64,000 bases of DNA from Acidobacteriota bacterium (GTDB lineage Bacteria > Acidobacteriota > Terriglobia > Bryobacterales > Bryobacteraceae). Position 1 is the stretch's first letter. The number at the start of each line of letters is the position of its first letter. Shown in pieces: positions 33,649-43,727 of this stretch. The position numbers and the translations under genes are program-made. Location: the NCBI GenBank assembly GCA_947470805.1, contig CANIVU010000012.1:62001-126000 (forward strand), read 5' to 3'. The notes under the pieces are model-generated. The model saw nothing but the letters and a program-made list of their open reading frames with translations. It ran no database searches and was not told the DNA's origin.

Positions 33649-35106
33649 ATGCGCTCCCTCGTCCTGTTGCTCTGCGCCCCGTTGCTCTTCGCGCAGCAAC
33701 TGCAGTTCACAACGCTGCCGTCCACCGGCCCCTCTCCCCGCTTCGACGGTACGATCGCCTACGACCCCGCCGCCAACCAAATCTATCTCTTCGGTGGCGA
33801 AGACACCGTCGCCCGCAATGACCTCTGGTCCTTCTCCGTCGAATCCAACCAGTGGCGGCAACTCTCCCCCTCGGGCCCAAAACCAGATCCCCGCTTCGGC
33901 CATACGCTCAATTTCGATCCCCTTCGCCGCCGTCTCATCGTCTTCGGCGGCCAGGCAAGCGGCTTCTTCTCCGACGTCTGGGCCTACGACATCGCCTCCA
34001 ATACCTGGACCCGCCTCGCCGATAACGGCGCCGGCCCCAGTCGCCGCTATGGCCATTCCGCCATCCTCGACACTGGCCGCAATCGCCTCGTCGTCTCCCA
34101 TGGCTTCACAGACCGCGGCCGCTTCGATGACACGTTCGCGTTCGATCTGACCTCGAACCGGTGGACCGACATCAGTCCCTCCTCCGGCCGCCCCCTCCGC
34201 CGCTGCCTCCACCACGCTGTCTTCGATAAAGCGGGCGACCAGATGTTCATCTACGGCGGCTGCGCCTCTGGCTTCGGCCCCTGCCCGCTGGGGGACCTCT
34301 GGAGCCTCGACTTCCGTACCGGCAAGTGGAGTGAGGTTCGCTCTGCCGTCACTCCCCCCGCCCGGTTTCACTACGGTCTCGCTTTTGACGAAGCCCGCCG
34401 GCGCCTCGTCCTGCATGGTGGCTCCGGCGCCGCCGTCTTTAACGACACTTGGGAGTTCAATCCCACACTCCAAACCTGGAGCCAGCTGGCCATCCCCGCC
34501 CCGCCTGCTCCCCGCCTTCGCCTCCAAGGTGTCTATGCCTCTGCCCCCGCGGATTCCATCTGCTTCTTCGGCGGCACGAAGGAGAGTTCCAAAACCGCCG
34601 ACCTCCTCTCCCTCGCCCCCGCGCGCCCGGCCATCGTCAACGCCTTCTCCCAGTCCCCCGGCCCGGTAGCTCCCGGAACGTTGATCTCCATCTACGGCAA
34701 CTCTCTGCCCCCCACCGGCCCCCTGGCTCTGGCCGGCCGCAACGCCGAAGTTCTCTTTGCAAGCCCCTCGCAAATCAACGCCCGGCTCTCCCCCGATACG
34801 CCACTCGGCCGGTATTCCCTGCTCGGCGTGCCCCTCACTGTCGTTGAACGTGCGCCCGGTCTGTTCCCCACCGGGCTCCGCTTTGATGACATCGTCGTCC
34901 TCTTTGTCACCGGTGCCAACGAGTCCATCCCCGCTCCCATCTCCCTCACCGTTGCCGGCGTCGAAGCGGAACTGCTCTTCGCCGGCCCTATGCCCGGCGT
35001 CCCCGGCGTCATGCAAATCAACGCCCGCATCCCGCTCCTGCCAGAGGCGGAACTCACCCTCCGCATCGGCTCCGCACAAACCACAAACAAGGTCACCTTC
35101 CAATGA
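33649..35106 (+). CDS. Secreted kelch-repeat protein
   Basis: 485 residues with a signal peptide (1-15). Five kelch-type blades are visible (for example YDPAANQIYLFGGEDT, FDPLRRRLIVFGGQ, FDEARRRLVLHGGSG), with the RFGHT/W pattern of a beta-propeller. From about 340 a second domain starts with PGTLISIYGNSL and SQINARL..., resembling the C-terminal domain first noted in Solibacter proteins. It is exported and probably binds a partner at the cell surface; ligand unknown. Its stop overlaps the next start (ATGA). Confidence 0.8.
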   Translation: MRSLVLLLCAPLLFAQQLQFTTLPSTGPSPRFDGTIAYDPAANQIYLFGGEDTVARNDLWSFSVESNQWRQLSPSGPKPDPRFGHTLNFDPLRRRLIVFGGQASGFFSDVWAYDIASNTWTRLADNGAGPSRRYGHSAILDTGRNRLVVSHGFTDRGRFDDTFAFDLTSNRWTDISPSSGRPLRRCLHHAVFDKAGDQMFIYGGCASGFGPCPLGDLWSLDFRTGKWSEVRSAVTPPARFHYGLAFDEARRRLVLHGGSGAAVFNDTWEFNPTLQTWSQLAIPAPPAPRLRLQGVYASAPADSICFFGGTKESSKTADLLSLAPARPAIVNAFSQSPGPVAPGTLISIYGNSLPPTGPLALAGRNAEVLFASPSQINARLSPDTPLGRYSLLGVPLTVVERAPGLFPTGLRFDDIVVLFVTGANESIPAPISLTVAGVEAELLFAGPMPGVPGVMQINARIPLLPEAELTLRIGSAQTTNKVTFQ

Positions 35107-35672
35107 AACCCATCCTGCTTGCCGCACTCACACTCCTCCCACTCGCCGCACAAAACCAGGAGCTGGGCCTCCTCCTCGGTACCCTCCGTGGCTCGGGTGC
35201 CCCGGCTCTCGATGCGGGGACAGCCCTGCAGGCCAACTATGCCTATCGCTTCGCCACCGCCGGCCCGGTCCGCCTCTTCGCCGCCGTGAATTTTCTTGCC
35301 AATCCCCAGCGCAAGGTAACGTCCCTCAACCCGATCGTAATTCGTGATCTGGCGAGCCTCTACGTGACGCCAGAATTGAAGGCCAAGCTGGGTACGGGCC
35401 GCCTACAGCCCTATGCCTTCCTCGGCGCCGGCCTCGCCGTCTACGAGCACAGCACGCTCACCGCCGGCGGCAGCTCGAATCCCGGCCCCCGAACGTCCAA
35501 CACCGGCGCCGTTACCTACGGCGCCGGTGTGGATGTCTCTCTCGTCAAATGGCTCGGGCTTCGCGGTGAGATCCGTGACAACTACTCCGGCGCTCCCGTT
35601 TTCAACATCCCCACAGGCAAACGGCACAACACGTCCATCGGCGGCGGCTTCGTCCTCCACTGGGGAAAATAG
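35103..35672 (+). CDS. Putative outer-membrane beta-barrel protein
   Basis: 189 residues with signal (ends near LAAQNQ). Alternating hydrophobic strands (LQANYAYRF, VRLFAAVNFL, QPYAFLGAGLAVYE, TYGAGVDVSLVKWLGLRGEIRDNYSG) and a terminal GGGFVLHWGK suggest an 8-strand OmpA/W-like barrel. It is coupled to the kelch gene and converges with the HNH gene. Function unknown. Confidence 0.6.
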   Translation: MKPILLAALTLLPLAAQNQELGLLLGTLRGSGAPALDAGTALQANYAYRFATAGPVRLFAAVNFLANPQRKVTSLNPIVIRDLASLYVTPELKAKLGTGRLQPYAFLGAGLAVYEHSTLTAGGSSNPGPRTSNTGAVTYGAGVDVSLVKWLGLRGEIRDNYSGAPVFNIPTGKRHNTSIGGGFVLHWGK

Positions 35673-35689
35673 TCGCGCGCTCCCAAACA

Positions 35690-36217
35690 TCAATAAAACA
35701 AATACTTCCGCCACCGCGCGTCCGTATTTCCCAGCATTCGCATAATGTGCCGCGAAGTGTGCAAACTGAACGGCCGCGGCGCCTTGGCCAACTTCATCCC
35801 TGCTTCCTCCGGCGTCCGGCTCCCCTTCCGGTTATTGCACGGGTGGCAGCAGGCCACAAGGTTTTCCCACGACGATCCGCCGCCTCGCGAACGCGGCTGC
35901 ACGTGGTCCAACGTCAGCTCCACCGACGGCAAAACCCGGTAGCAATACTGACACGTGTAGCGGTCCCGCAGCAGAATATTCTTCCGCGAAAGCGCGCGCG
36001 ACTGCTGCGGAATCCGCCGGTACTCCAATAGGCGAATCACGCTCGGCAAGGCCGTCAGCCGGTTATAGGAATGGACACAGGTCGGCGCATCTTCCTCTGC
36101 CGACGCCAATCCCTTCAAGATCAGGATCAGCGCCCGCCGGGCCGCGCAGACGTTAATGGGCTCGTAACTGGCATTCAGGACCAGCACGGGCTGATGTAGT
36201 CGGTCGTAACTCCCCAT
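35690..36217 (-). CDS. HNH endonuclease family protein
   Basis: 175 residues. The HNH fold is read from [30 protein letters not shown] followed by [15 protein letters not shown]: zinc Cys pairs CxxC and CxxC, the catalytic DH and the second NNRKGS segment. The start ATG 36217 fits the family N-terminus ([14 protein letters not shown]), typical of widely conserved HNH proteins near ComF or DNA genes. Nucleic-acid cleavage is predicted; target unknown. It begins 2 bases after the ComF stop, on the same strand. Confidence 0.88.
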   Translation of the reverse strand: MGSYDRLHQPVLVLNASYEPINVCAARRALILILKGLASAEEDAPTCVHSYNRLTALPSVIRLLEYRRIPQQSRALSRKNILLRDRYTCQYCYRVLPSVELTLDHVQPRSRGGGSSWENLVACCHPCNNRKGSRTPEEAGMKLAKAPRPFSLHTSRHIMRMLGNTDARWRKYLFY

Positions 36218-36219
36218 CT

Positions 36220-37086
36220 CTACCTTGCTCCTCCCGTTGCTCGCAACGCGGTCATCTCCGCCCGCCCCTCGGCAGGCCGTCGATCCACACGTGCCAGCGT
36301 CAGTACTGTCACACTCACCGCTCCGCTCCGGCGGAGCAAATTGCTGCACATCGTCACCGTCGCCCCAGTGGTCAACACATCGTCCACCAGCAGCACACGT
36401 TTTCCTGCCACCGCGTTCTTGTCTGCTAAAACAAAAGCGCCGGTCAAGTTGGACCGGCGCTGTGCGGGGGTGGAACTGGCTTGCGTCTCCGTGTGGCGGC
36501 TCTTTCGGATCGCCGCGACCACGGGGACGCGCAGTCTACTCTCCAGGGGCCTCGCCAGCAACTCGCACTGGTTGAACCCTCTCCACAGTCTCCGCCGCCA
36601 ATGCAGCGGAACCGGTACAATCACATCCACCTGCAAATCCAGTGGCAGCGCCCGTACCATCAGGTCTCCCAGTGGCCCGGCCAGCACATCCACACTCGCG
36701 TATTTGAAGTGGTGGATCATCTTCCGCAGCGCCCCTTCGTAATAACCGAAGGAGTAGGCATAGTCATAACCCGTCAGCCCGCTCAGGCACCGGCGGCAAA
36801 CGCCATCCTGGTCCAGCGGTCTCTCACTCAAAAACGGCGTCCGGCAGCGGAAGCAAAAATAATCGGCGGACATTGCTTCCGGTTTCGCCAGGCAACTCTC
36901 ACAATACGGAAGACGTCCGGCGTGCCGAAGCACGTCGCCACACAGTAAACACTCACCCGGTATCACCAGGTTAAGGACAGACGCGCCAATGTGCCCGGCT
37001 GCGTCGCGGAGGGTGCTCGAAAGCGTTGGGGATTGCCCTATCGGGAAGATCCACCTCCAATGACAAGAGTGTACACTAACCACCAC
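36220..37086 (-). CDS. comF: ComF family phosphoribosyltransferase-like protein
   Basis: About 288 residues. N-terminal zinc-ribbon Cys (CLLCG, CESC, CFRC, CRRC), then [38 protein letters not shown] and the PRPP motif [13 protein letters not shown]. In competent bacteria ComF helps single-stranded DNA uptake; elsewhere its role is unclear. The exact start is uncertain: the first 40 residues lack conservation and internal starts exist. Coupled to the HNH gene, and its start is 32 bases from the divergent sulfatase. Confidence 0.85.
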   Translation of the reverse strand: MVVSVHSCHWRWIFPIGQSPTLSSTLRDAAGHIGASVLNLVIPGECLLCGDVLRHAGRLPYCESCLAKPEAMSADYFCFRCRTPFLSERPLDQDGVCRRCLSGLTGYDYAYSFGYYEGALRKMIHHFKYASVDVLAGPLGDLMVRALPLDLQVDVIVPVPLHWRRRLWRGFNQCELLARPLESRLRVPVVAAIRKSRHTETQASSTPAQRRSNLTGAFVLADKNAVAGKRVLLVDDVLTTGATVTMCSNLLRRSGAVSVTVLTLARVDRRPAEGRAEMTALRATGGAR

Positions 37087-37118
37087 CCTCTTTTGGTGAA
37101 GGGATACAATGACCGTTT

Positions 37119-38471
37119 ATGCTTACTCGCCGCACGTTCCTGCAAGCCGCCGCGCCCGCGCTTGCCTCTGCCGCCGGGAAACCCCTCAACGTCATCCTCA
37201 TGTACGCCGACGACCTCGGCTGGGGTGACCTAGGCTGCTACGGCTCCCCCCTCTCCACCCCGCACCTCGATCAGGCCGCCCGTGAAGGTACCCGCTTTAC
37301 CCACTGCCTCTCCGCCAATCCCGTCTGCTCTCCCTCCCGCGCCGCCCTCCTCACCGGCCGCTACCCCACCCGCGTCGGCGTTCCCGTCGTCCTTTTCCCT
37401 GCCGACCGTACCGGCCTCGTCGAAGGCGAACAAACCCTTGCCAATCTGCTCAAAACCGCCGGCTACAAAACGCAGTGCGTCGGCAAATGGCACCTCGGTC
37501 ACACCCCGCCCAATCTCCCCACTTACAAAGGCTTCGATCACTACTTCGGCATCCCCTACTCCAACGACATGTCGCCCCGCTGGCTCATGGACGACGAAAA
37601 AGTAGTGGAGGAAACCGCCACGCTCGAAACTCTCACCCCGCGCTATACCGAACGCGCCGTCAAATTCATCGAGGAGAACAAAGCATCCCCGTTCTTCCTC
37701 TACTTCCCCCACACCTATCCCCACATCCCGCTCGCCGCCAGCAAAGCCTTCCGAGGCAAAAGCCCCCACGGCATCTACGGCGACGTCGTCAGCGAACTCG
37801 ATTGGTCCGTCGGCGAACTGATGAAGACGCTTAAGAAACACGGCCTCGACAAAAACACGCTCTTCATCTTCTCCAGCGATAACGGCCCCTGGTACCAGGG
37901 CAGCCCCGGCAAACTCCGCGGCCGAAAAGGGATGACGTGGGAGGGCGGCGTCCGCGTCCCGCTCATCATGTGGCGCCCAGGAGTTGTCGCCAAAGGACGC
38001 GTTTGCCACTCGCTCGTATCGACGATGGACGTCGTCCCCACCGTCTGCGCCATGACCGGCGCGGCGAAGCCGAAACTTCCCATCGACGGCATCGACATCA
38101 CCCCGCTCCTCACCGGCGCGAAATCCGAACTCGATCGCGAAGTCATCCTCTACTTCGACAACATCAACGTCCAGTGCGCCCGCCAGGGGAAATGGAAGGT
38201 GCACTTCAGCCGCTACAACAACGTCACCTACAGCCCCGCCCCCGCCGGTGGCCGCAAGAACATTCGCCTCCAAAATCCCGAACTCTACGACCTCGTCGCC
38301 GACCCCGACGAGTCCTTCGACGTCGCCGCCGAAAACCCCGAAGTTCTAAAGCGCCTCATCGCCCGCGTCGACGAACTGATCAAGAGTTTCCCCGAAAACA
38401 TCCAAAAGCAGTACGAATCGCAAAAAAATGGCACACTCAGCCCCAGTCCCGCTGGCGCTGTATCCCGTTAA
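37119..38471 (+). CDS. Sulfatase, exported
   Basis: 450 residues. [14 protein letters not shown] is a Tat-like signal. [17 protein letters not shown] and C70-SPSR74 mark an active-site Cys-type sulfatase (formylglycine), with later [10 protein letters not shown] and [13 protein letters not shown]. Closest feel is N-acetylgalactosamine/arylsulfatase type. TACAAT at about 37105 is a possible -10. It is followed by the DUF1080 gene, a frequent pair in polysaccharide loci. Differs from the sulfatase at 23078 in sequence and in its neighbours. Confidence 0.92.
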   Translation: MLTRRTFLQAAAPALASAAGKPLNVILMYADDLGWGDLGCYGSPLSTPHLDQAAREGTRFTHCLSANPVCSPSRAALLTGRYPTRVGVPVVLFPADRTGLVEGEQTLANLLKTAGYKTQCVGKWHLGHTPPNLPTYKGFDHYFGIPYSNDMSPRWLMDDEKVVEETATLETLTPRYTERAVKFIEENKASPFFLYFPHTYPHIPLAASKAFRGKSPHGIYGDVVSELDWSVGELMKTLKKHGLDKNTLFIFSSDNGPWYQGSPGKLRGRKGMTWEGGVRVPLIMWRPGVVAKGRVCHSLVSTMDVVPTVCAMTGAAKPKLPIDGIDITPLLTGAKSELDREVILYFDNINVQCARQGKWKVHFSRYNNVTYSPAPAGGRKNIRLQNPELYDLVADPDESFDVAAENPEVLKRLIARVDELIKSFPENIQKQYESQKNGTLSPSPAGAVSR

Positions 38472-38488
38472 TCCTGGAGAATGAACAA

Positions 38489-39118
38489 ATGAAAATCTTC
38501 GCAGTCCTCGCCCTCTCGGCCCTCGCCGTCTGCGCCGCCGAAAAGGGTTTCACGGAACTCTTCGATGGCAAGACCACCAACGGCTGGCAACTCGTCAAAG
38601 GCCACGGCCCCGGCTACGTCGTCAAAGACGGCATCCTCGTTTGCCCCAAGGAAGGCGGCGGCAATCTCTTCACCGCCAAGGAGTACAAGGACTTCGTCTT
38701 CCGCTTTGAATTCAAGCTCTCCCCCGGCGGCAACAACGGCGTCGGCATCCGCGCCCCACTCGAAGGCGACGCCGCCTACCAGGGCATGGAAATCCAGATC
38801 CTCGATCACGACCACGCCATGTACAAGGGCAAGATCAAGCCCTCCCAGCACCACGGCAGCGTCTATGATGTCATCGCCGCCAAGGCCGATGCGCTGAAGC
38901 CGGTTGGCGAATGGAACGTCGAAGAGATCCACGTCAAGGGCAACAAAGTGAAGGTCACCCTCAATGGCAAGGTCATCACCGACGCCGACCTCTCCACCGT
39001 CACCGACGAAGCCGTCCACAAGAAGCACCCCGGCCTGAAGCGCGCCCAGGGCCACATCGGCTTCCTCGGCCACGGCTCCCACGTCGAATTCCGCAACATC
39101 CGCGTCAAGGAACTCTAA
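38489..39118 (+). CDS. DUF1080 (3-keto-disaccharide hydrolase-like) protein, secreted
   Basis: 209 residues. [18 protein letters not shown] is a signal; [15 protein letters not shown] and the beta-sandwich pattern ending [22 protein letters not shown] define DUF1080, a concanavalin-like domain some members of which cleave 3-keto-glycosides. Start ATG 38489 is supported by GGAGAA 9 bases earlier. It follows the sulfatase and overlaps the stop of the converging haem protein by 4 bases. A role with sugar oxidoreductases (Gfo/Idh/MocA) that make 3-keto sugars is suggested by the wider gene set. Confidence 0.9.
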   Translation: MKIFAVLALSALAVCAAEKGFTELFDGKTTNGWQLVKGHGPGYVVKDGILVCPKEGGGNLFTAKEYKDFVFRFEFKLSPGGNNGVGIRAPLEGDAAYQGMEIQILDHDHAMYKGKIKPSQHHGSVYDVIAAKADALKPVGEWNVEEIHVKGNKVKVTLNGKVITDADLSTVTDEAVHKKHPGLKRAQGHIGFLGHGSHVEFRNIRVKEL

Positions 39119-40413
39119 CGCGTTGGCGCCGCCGAACCCGGCCGTGTCGTGCCGCTCAGCGTCACCACGTCCGGGTCCGCCGCGGCCGGAAAAACCACTT
39201 CCATAAAGCCGATATTCATCTCCTCCCAGCTCTGGTCGCCCCACCGCACCGTCTGGCTGGGATCGGGGTTGAACCGGTTGTTGGGAGAGTTGTCAAAATA
39301 CGCCAGGCACTCAAGCACAGTGCCCTTCGGCAAGGACTTCGGCTGGGCCAGGAAATAGGTGGTCTGCCAGTTGAAGTCGTACTTCGGCACGTCGATCAGG
39401 TTCTCGACGCGCCCATCCGGATACCGCGCCGTAATGCGGTAGGACTTGCCCCGCAAATGCATGTGCGGCTGCATGGAAAGCAGCGTCAAATCGCGCTGTA
39501 ACGTCGCCGCTGTGGACGACGGAAAGTTGCCGTCTCCCGGCGGAATCGCAAAAGCGGAATCGGCCGGAGTGATCGTCAACACGCGTTCCCGCGGCGCCGA
39601 TTTCGCAAAGTAAATACCCAGTTCTGACTCATCACTTAACGCCTTCCCATTCGCCGTATAGTGCATCTCAAATACAATATCGGCGCCCTTCGGCAGTAGC
39701 TTGGCGCGTCCCTTGCCCCACGGAATCGGCCGGTACCCCGGCTCATATCCCAGCAACAACTCCCGCCGGTCGGCCTCCCGCTCATCTGGCCGCCGCGCCC
39801 CGCGCGATGCCTTCGAAGCCACAAAGAACTGCCCCGGCGGCGCATCGGCCACGTAGCTCGAACCCTTCGGCCGCACAAACGCGTTGATGTGGTGGACCAC
39901 CGAGCGCTGGTCAATCTTCCACTCCGCCGCCGCCATCCATTTGGCTTCCGGCAAATCCGTTGGTGTCACCAGGAACGTGTACTGAATGGTCCCCGAAGCC
40001 GGAATCGGCATCTTCGGCACCCGGACAATCAGGTCCGGTTTTCCCAACTGCCATCCGCCCGCCGGCGCAGCGGAAACGGTGGCCACGCCCGGCTTCCCTT
40101 CGGGCGCCCCAGCGTCCACCCACTCCAGCAGCGTCTTTCGCTCGGCGTCACTCAGCGACCGGTCGTTGTGAAAAGCAACACTCTTCGCCGAATCGGCATG
40201 CCAGGGCGGCATCGTCCCCTTCGCCACCGCCTGGCGAATCGACTTCGCCCACGGCCGAACCTCCGCGAACGAACCGAACTGCATCGGCCCGATCTCGCCC
40301 GTCCTGTGGCACCCCACGCAACGCTTCTCCAGAATCGGGCGCACCTCGCCATGGTACGTAGGCGCCGCCCACACTCCCGTCACGATCAGCGAAGCCAGCC
40401 ACAGTTTTTGCAT
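39115..40413 (-). CDS. Secreted c-type haem and copper-monooxygenase-like protein
   Basis: 432 residues with signal ([19 protein letters not shown]). Near residue 32, CVGCH is a haem-c site (Cys-x-x-Cys-His) in a short cytochrome domain ([19 protein letters not shown]). The remainder holds [19 protein letters not shown] and [13 protein letters not shown], the His motifs of copper type II ascorbate-dependent monooxygenase-like proteins. The joint layout is common in planctomycetes and acidobacteria; the reaction is unknown. Start M at 40413 matches the signal. Convergent with DUF1080 (overlap 4) and 4 bases after the enolase-superfamily gene. Confidence 0.85.
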   Translation of the reverse strand: MQKLWLASLIVTGVWAAPTYHGEVRPILEKRCVGCHRTGEIGPMQFGSFAEVRPWAKSIRQAVAKGTMPPWHADSAKSVAFHNDRSLSDAERKTLLEWVDAGAPEGKPGVATVSAAPAGGWQLGKPDLIVRVPKMPIPASGTIQYTFLVTPTDLPEAKWMAAAEWKIDQRSVVHHINAFVRPKGSSYVADAPPGQFFVASKASRGARRPDEREADRRELLLGYEPGYRPIPWGKGRAKLLPKGADIVFEMHYTANGKALSDESELGIYFAKSAPRERVLTITPADSAFAIPPGDGNFPSSTAATLQRDLTLLSMQPHMHLRGKSYRITARYPDGRVENLIDVPKYDFNWQTTYFLAQPKSLPKGTVLECLAYFDNSPNNRFNPDPSQTVRWGDQSWEEMNIGFMEVVFPAAADPDVVTLSGTTRPGSAAPTR

Positions 40414-40417
40414 CGCT

Positions 40418-41590
40418 CTATTCTTCCAAATTTGGGGTGGCGTATAGGACCCGCCCGCCCACACGAATCTCACAATCCACCAGGTACGGCCGTAACCCCG
40501 CCGGATCCACCGTCATCCCCAGCCCCGGCCCATCGGGAATCGGCAACATTCCATCCGCATCCGGCAGCAAATGATCCGAGGTAATCGCCAGCGCCAGCGC
40601 CTTCGGCTCCACCGGATATTCGCAAATCTCATCCCGTTCCAATCCCGCAAACGGCGCCAGCGACGCGCTCAACGCCAGATGCGAAGTAAACGTATGGTTC
40701 ACATACGTCACCCCCCGCGCCGAAGCGTAATCAGCCGCCTGCTTGGCCACCGTCAACCCGCCGATCCGCCCCGCATCAATCTGCAGGAACCCAATCCCGG
40801 CATGATCCACCATCTGCCGTGCCATGTAGACGTTGTGGCTCCCCTCGCCCGCCGCCATCTTCACCTTCCCAGACCGCCGCGCCAACTCCGCATACGACGC
40901 CAGCGCCCCGCTCACAAACGGCTCCTCCAACCAGACCGCCCCGCACTCCTCCAACGCCGGCAGCGCCAGCGAAGCCCGCTCCACGTCTTCCCCCCAAACC
41001 GTTCCAATATCCACCAGCAGCGTCTTGTCCGGGCCCAATCCTTCCCGCGCCGCCCGAAAGTGCGCCGCGTCCAAATCCGCCGACCCTTTCCCAATCGGTC
41101 CCCACCCGAATTTCGCCGCCCGCAATCGCGCCCCGCGCGCCTTCGCAAACGTCTCCTCCGGCGTGTCGCCGAACAGCATGGACGCATACGGTATCTTCGG
41201 AAAGGCCTCCCGGTATCCCAGCAAACTCCACACCGGCGCACCCTCCCGCTTCCCCCACAAATCCCACATCGCCATATCGATCCCCGACAGCGTATGGTCC
41301 GCCTGCAGCAGGTCCAAACTCTCCGCCCGCACCAGATCCCCGATTCGCCGAATGTCCTCCGGTCCGTCCAGTGTCTGCCCGACAACCGAAGCCGCCACCG
41401 GCTTGCAAGCCGAGTGCGACATCGGGCAGATCAGACTCGCAATCGACGGCAGCGGTGCCGCCTCGCACTCCCCCCAACCCGTCCATTCGCCCGCCCGCAC
41501 CCGCACCAGCAGGGCGTCCTGGCTGCCGTCGCCGATGTCCAACACCTCCGCCATCGACAGGTAGAAAAGGTCCACGCTCTCAATTCGCAT
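40418..41590 (-). CDS. Enolase-superfamily dehydratase/racemase (mandelate racemase group)
   Basis: 390 residues. The barrel metal ligands are D194, E222 (WLEEP) and E249 (GEG); catalytic candidates are K160 (RAAKFGWG) and the D272-H299 pair (QIDAGRIGG, VNHTFTSH). In classic members the base is KxK or KxH, but here the second position is Gly (KFG), so it may be a racemase/dehydratase with altered proton transfer. N-terminal capping domain is complete (GWGECEAAPLP). Substrate is probably an acid sugar. It is the first gene of a short run with the haem protein. Confidence 0.82.
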   Translation of the reverse strand: MRIESVDLFYLSMAEVLDIGDGSQDALLVRVRAGEWTGWGECEAAPLPSIASLICPMSHSACKPVAASVVGQTLDGPEDIRRIGDLVRAESLDLLQADHTLSGIDMAMWDLWGKREGAPVWSLLGYREAFPKIPYASMLFGDTPEETFAKARGARLRAAKFGWGPIGKGSADLDAAHFRAAREGLGPDKTLLVDIGTVWGEDVERASLALPALEECGAVWLEEPFVSGALASYAELARRSGKVKMAAGEGSHNVYMARQMVDHAGIGFLQIDAGRIGGLTVAKQAADYASARGVTYVNHTFTSHLALSASLAPFAGLERDEICEYPVEPKALALAITSDHLLPDADGMLPIPDGPGLGMTVDPAGLRPYLVDCEIRVGGRVLYATPNLEE

Positions 41591-41615
41591 CTATGAATCG
41601 TAATACCATCGACTC

Positions 41616-42146
41616 TTGGACATCGAAGACATCCTCGACAGCGCCGAAGGCCAAATCACCCTCTGGCTCCCCGGCCATACGCTTTCCAGCGCGCGCCTGG
41701 TCTCCTGGAACCGCCACGCCGGCCTGCTCATCTGCCGCGGTGGCAATGGCTTCACCGAGGAAGACGTGCACTACATCCGCGCCGCCCACATCCAGGGCGT
41801 AACGCTCCGCGTGCCCGCTCCGCGCCAGGAATCGGACCGCCTCGGCACCGAAATCCGCGATGCCCTCCGCCAGGCCGCCGGCTACCCGGTCAGCCTCGCC
41901 ATCCGCCCCGACGCGTTTCTCGACTCTGCCGAGCCCCTCGCCAACTGGCTCAAGAACATCGTCGCCGCCATCCAACTGCTCGAAGTCCACAACAAGGCGC
42001 TGCAAGCGCAGGTCGATCAGATCCTGCTGCGCGAAGGCGCCACACCCGCCGTTCTCGGCGGCAGCACGCTGATCCTGGAAGCCACACCGGACGCCATCCC
42101 AGCCCCGGAAGTCATTCGGGCCGCGATCGAACCGCTCCTGCTCTAA
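41616..42146 (+). CDS. Conserved hypothetical protein
   Basis: About 176 residues, read from a TTG at 41616 (an in-frame stop lies just upstream, and no ATG is available). The text has no domain I recognise: an N-terminal beta-rich part (ITLWLPGHTLSSARLVSWNRHAGLLIC), then a helical part ending LLL. No signal or membrane helix. It overlaps the end of the converging YjdF-like gene by 35 bases. Codon use follows the surrounding C-rich strand, supporting a real gene, but the start is uncertain. Confidence 0.6.
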   Translation: MDIEDILDSAEGQITLWLPGHTLSSARLVSWNRHAGLLICRGGNGFTEEDVHYIRAAHIQGVTLRVPAPRQESDRLGTEIRDALRQAAGYPVSLAIRPDAFLDSAEPLANWLKNIVAAIQLLEVHNKALQAQVDQILLREGATPAVLGGSTLILEATPDAIPAPEVIRAAIEPLLL

Positions 42147-42729
42147 ATCGCAAGTACCCCATCGTCAGCGCCGCCCCGATCCCGGCCAGCGCAATGTCCT
42201 TCTGCGCGTCCCACATATCGCCCTGCATGCCCACAAATGCCTCGCCGTGCTCCGGGGTCACGATCTCGGCCACGATCATCTCGATCACCTCATACACCGC
42301 CCCCGACGCCAGCGAGAACTCCACCGGCACGAAATAACTCCACCCGCCCCGGTGCCCCGTCGTGGCGACAAACGCCTCCCGCACCGGAACACAAAGAAAG
42401 AACCCGTAGGCGAAGTGGCTCACCCGGTCGTAGTGGTTCCGCGTCGTATGAAGCCAGCCCTTCATCCACTCCCCCAGCGGCACATCGGCGTACTTGTGGT
42501 GCGCCCCCCACTCGTGAACCAGCAGGAACAGGAAGATCATGCCGTAGGCAAACGTCGATAGCGGAATGCGTCGGTAGGTCGCCGTCAGGAATCCCAGCAT
42601 CAGAAATACCAGCAGGTTTTCCAGCCACCAGTCGAAAACCATCGATGGCCGGTAGGCCGACACCGCCATCGCCACGGCCGTCGCCGCCATCAGATAATGC
42701 AGTGCCCGATTCTCCCGGAACGGAATCAT
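42112..42729 (-). CDS. DUF2238/YjdF-like inner-membrane protein
   Basis: 205 residues with six or so membrane helices. HEWGAHHKYADVPLGEWMK, HYDRVSHFAYGFFLC and GDMWDAQKDIALAGIGAAL are the conserved blocks of the DUF2238 family (YjdF). Function unknown. Its end overlaps the converging hypothetical gene; 85 bases separate its start from the divergent HDOD gene. Confidence 0.85.
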   Translation of the reverse strand: MIPFRENRALHYLMAATAVAMAVSAYRPSMVFDWWLENLLVFLMLGFLTATYRRIPLSTFAYGMIFLFLLVHEWGAHHKYADVPLGEWMKGWLHTTRNHYDRVSHFAYGFFLCVPVREAFVATTGHRGGWSYFVPVEFSLASGAVYEVIEMIVAEIVTPEHGEAFVGMQGDMWDAQKDIALAGIGAALTMGYLRFRAGAVRSRPE

Positions 42730-42814
42730 CCGTCCATTCTGCCACTACTCCGATCCCCGGATTATTCCTAGGAGGTTCTAAGTTCATCAACGGACCGCCG
42801 ATGAGCTTATTGTC

Positions 42815-43705
42815 ATGGCTTCTATTCCAACCTTGTCCGGACCCGCTTCAGCACCACCTCCGGGCGATGACCAGAAGCAAGCTGCTGAACTACTTTTGAA
42901 GCGCCTTCCGTCCATGCCAACCGTTTCCGCCCGGCTGTTGGGAATGATGGGCCGCGCCGACGTCAGTCTGAAAGAAATTAGCAACCTGATCGTTTCCGAT
43001 GCCGCTCTCACCGGTGAAATTCTACGAATGTCGAATTCAGCGATGTTCGGCGCCCGGAACGAAGTGCGGAGTATCCTCCAGGCCCTCGCGGTTCTCGGCA
43101 CGGAAAAGGTGAAGGGGCTCGCTTGTACCGTCGCTTTGCGCAGCTACCTTGGCAACGCGCTCCAGATCCCAGCTCTCAAGCGGTGCTGGCGCCATAATCT
43201 TGCTACAGCTGTAGTATCGTCGGAAATCGCGGACTGGGCTCGCCAGGACGGCGGCGAGGCCTATACGGCCGGCATCCTCCACGATATCGGCAGGCTCGGG
43301 CTAATTGCTTTAGATCCAGCACGCTATCTCCAACTGCTGGACCAGGCCGCCACCCACGGTGGCTCCCTCTGTGACCTGGAACGGGACGCCTATGGAATTG
43401 ATCACGCCTACGCAGGCGAATGGCTTGCCAGCACCTGGGGGCTTCCACCGGTCATCTCCAGCGCCATTCGCGTCCACCACCAGCCCCTAACCGGCGACAG
43501 TTTTACCATCACCGGGCTTATTCACTACGGTTGTAGAATAACGGATGCGCTCGGTTTCGCTCCCCTCGAAAACGAGGAAATTGTGGGCGAACCTGTCGCC
43601 GAGTTTCTCGCCACTTTCCCGCCCGGCTTGAGAGAACGCCTGAACATTGTCGTTCCGGAGTTGCAAATCCTGATCGCCTCCCGCGTAAATGCCCTCGAAG
43701 CGTAG
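42815..43705 (+). CDS. HDOD domain signalling protein
   Basis: 296 residues. The HDOD (inactive HD-like) domain spans about 25-235: LPSMPTVSARLLGMMGRADVSLKEISNLIVSDAALTGEILRMSNS and HNLATAVVSSEIADWARQ, AGILHDIGRLGLI, HAYAGEWLASTWGLP, HHQPL. Members act in regulatory signalling (often with c-di-GMP or motility proteins) but the output is unknown. Upstream Ala/Pro-rich N-terminus. The next gene, tldD, starts 22 bases downstream. Confidence 0.9.
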   Translation: MASIPTLSGPASAPPPGDDQKQAAELLLKRLPSMPTVSARLLGMMGRADVSLKEISNLIVSDAALTGEILRMSNSAMFGARNEVRSILQALAVLGTEKVKGLACTVALRSYLGNALQIPALKRCWRHNLATAVVSSEIADWARQDGGEAYTAGILHDIGRLGLIALDPARYLQLLDQAATHGGSLCDLERDAYGIDHAYAGEWLASTWGLPPVISSAIRVHHQPLTGDSFTITGLIHYGCRITDALGFAPLENEEIVGEPVAEFLATFPPGLRERLNIVVPELQILIASRVNALEA

Positions 43706-43727
43706 CCGAACAACTTAGAATAAGAGA

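Noticed and set aside
33532-35127. Minus-strand 531-codon frame opposite the kelch gene
   Set aside because: Antisense to a signal-peptide-bearing kelch protein with clear blades; no domain in the frame.
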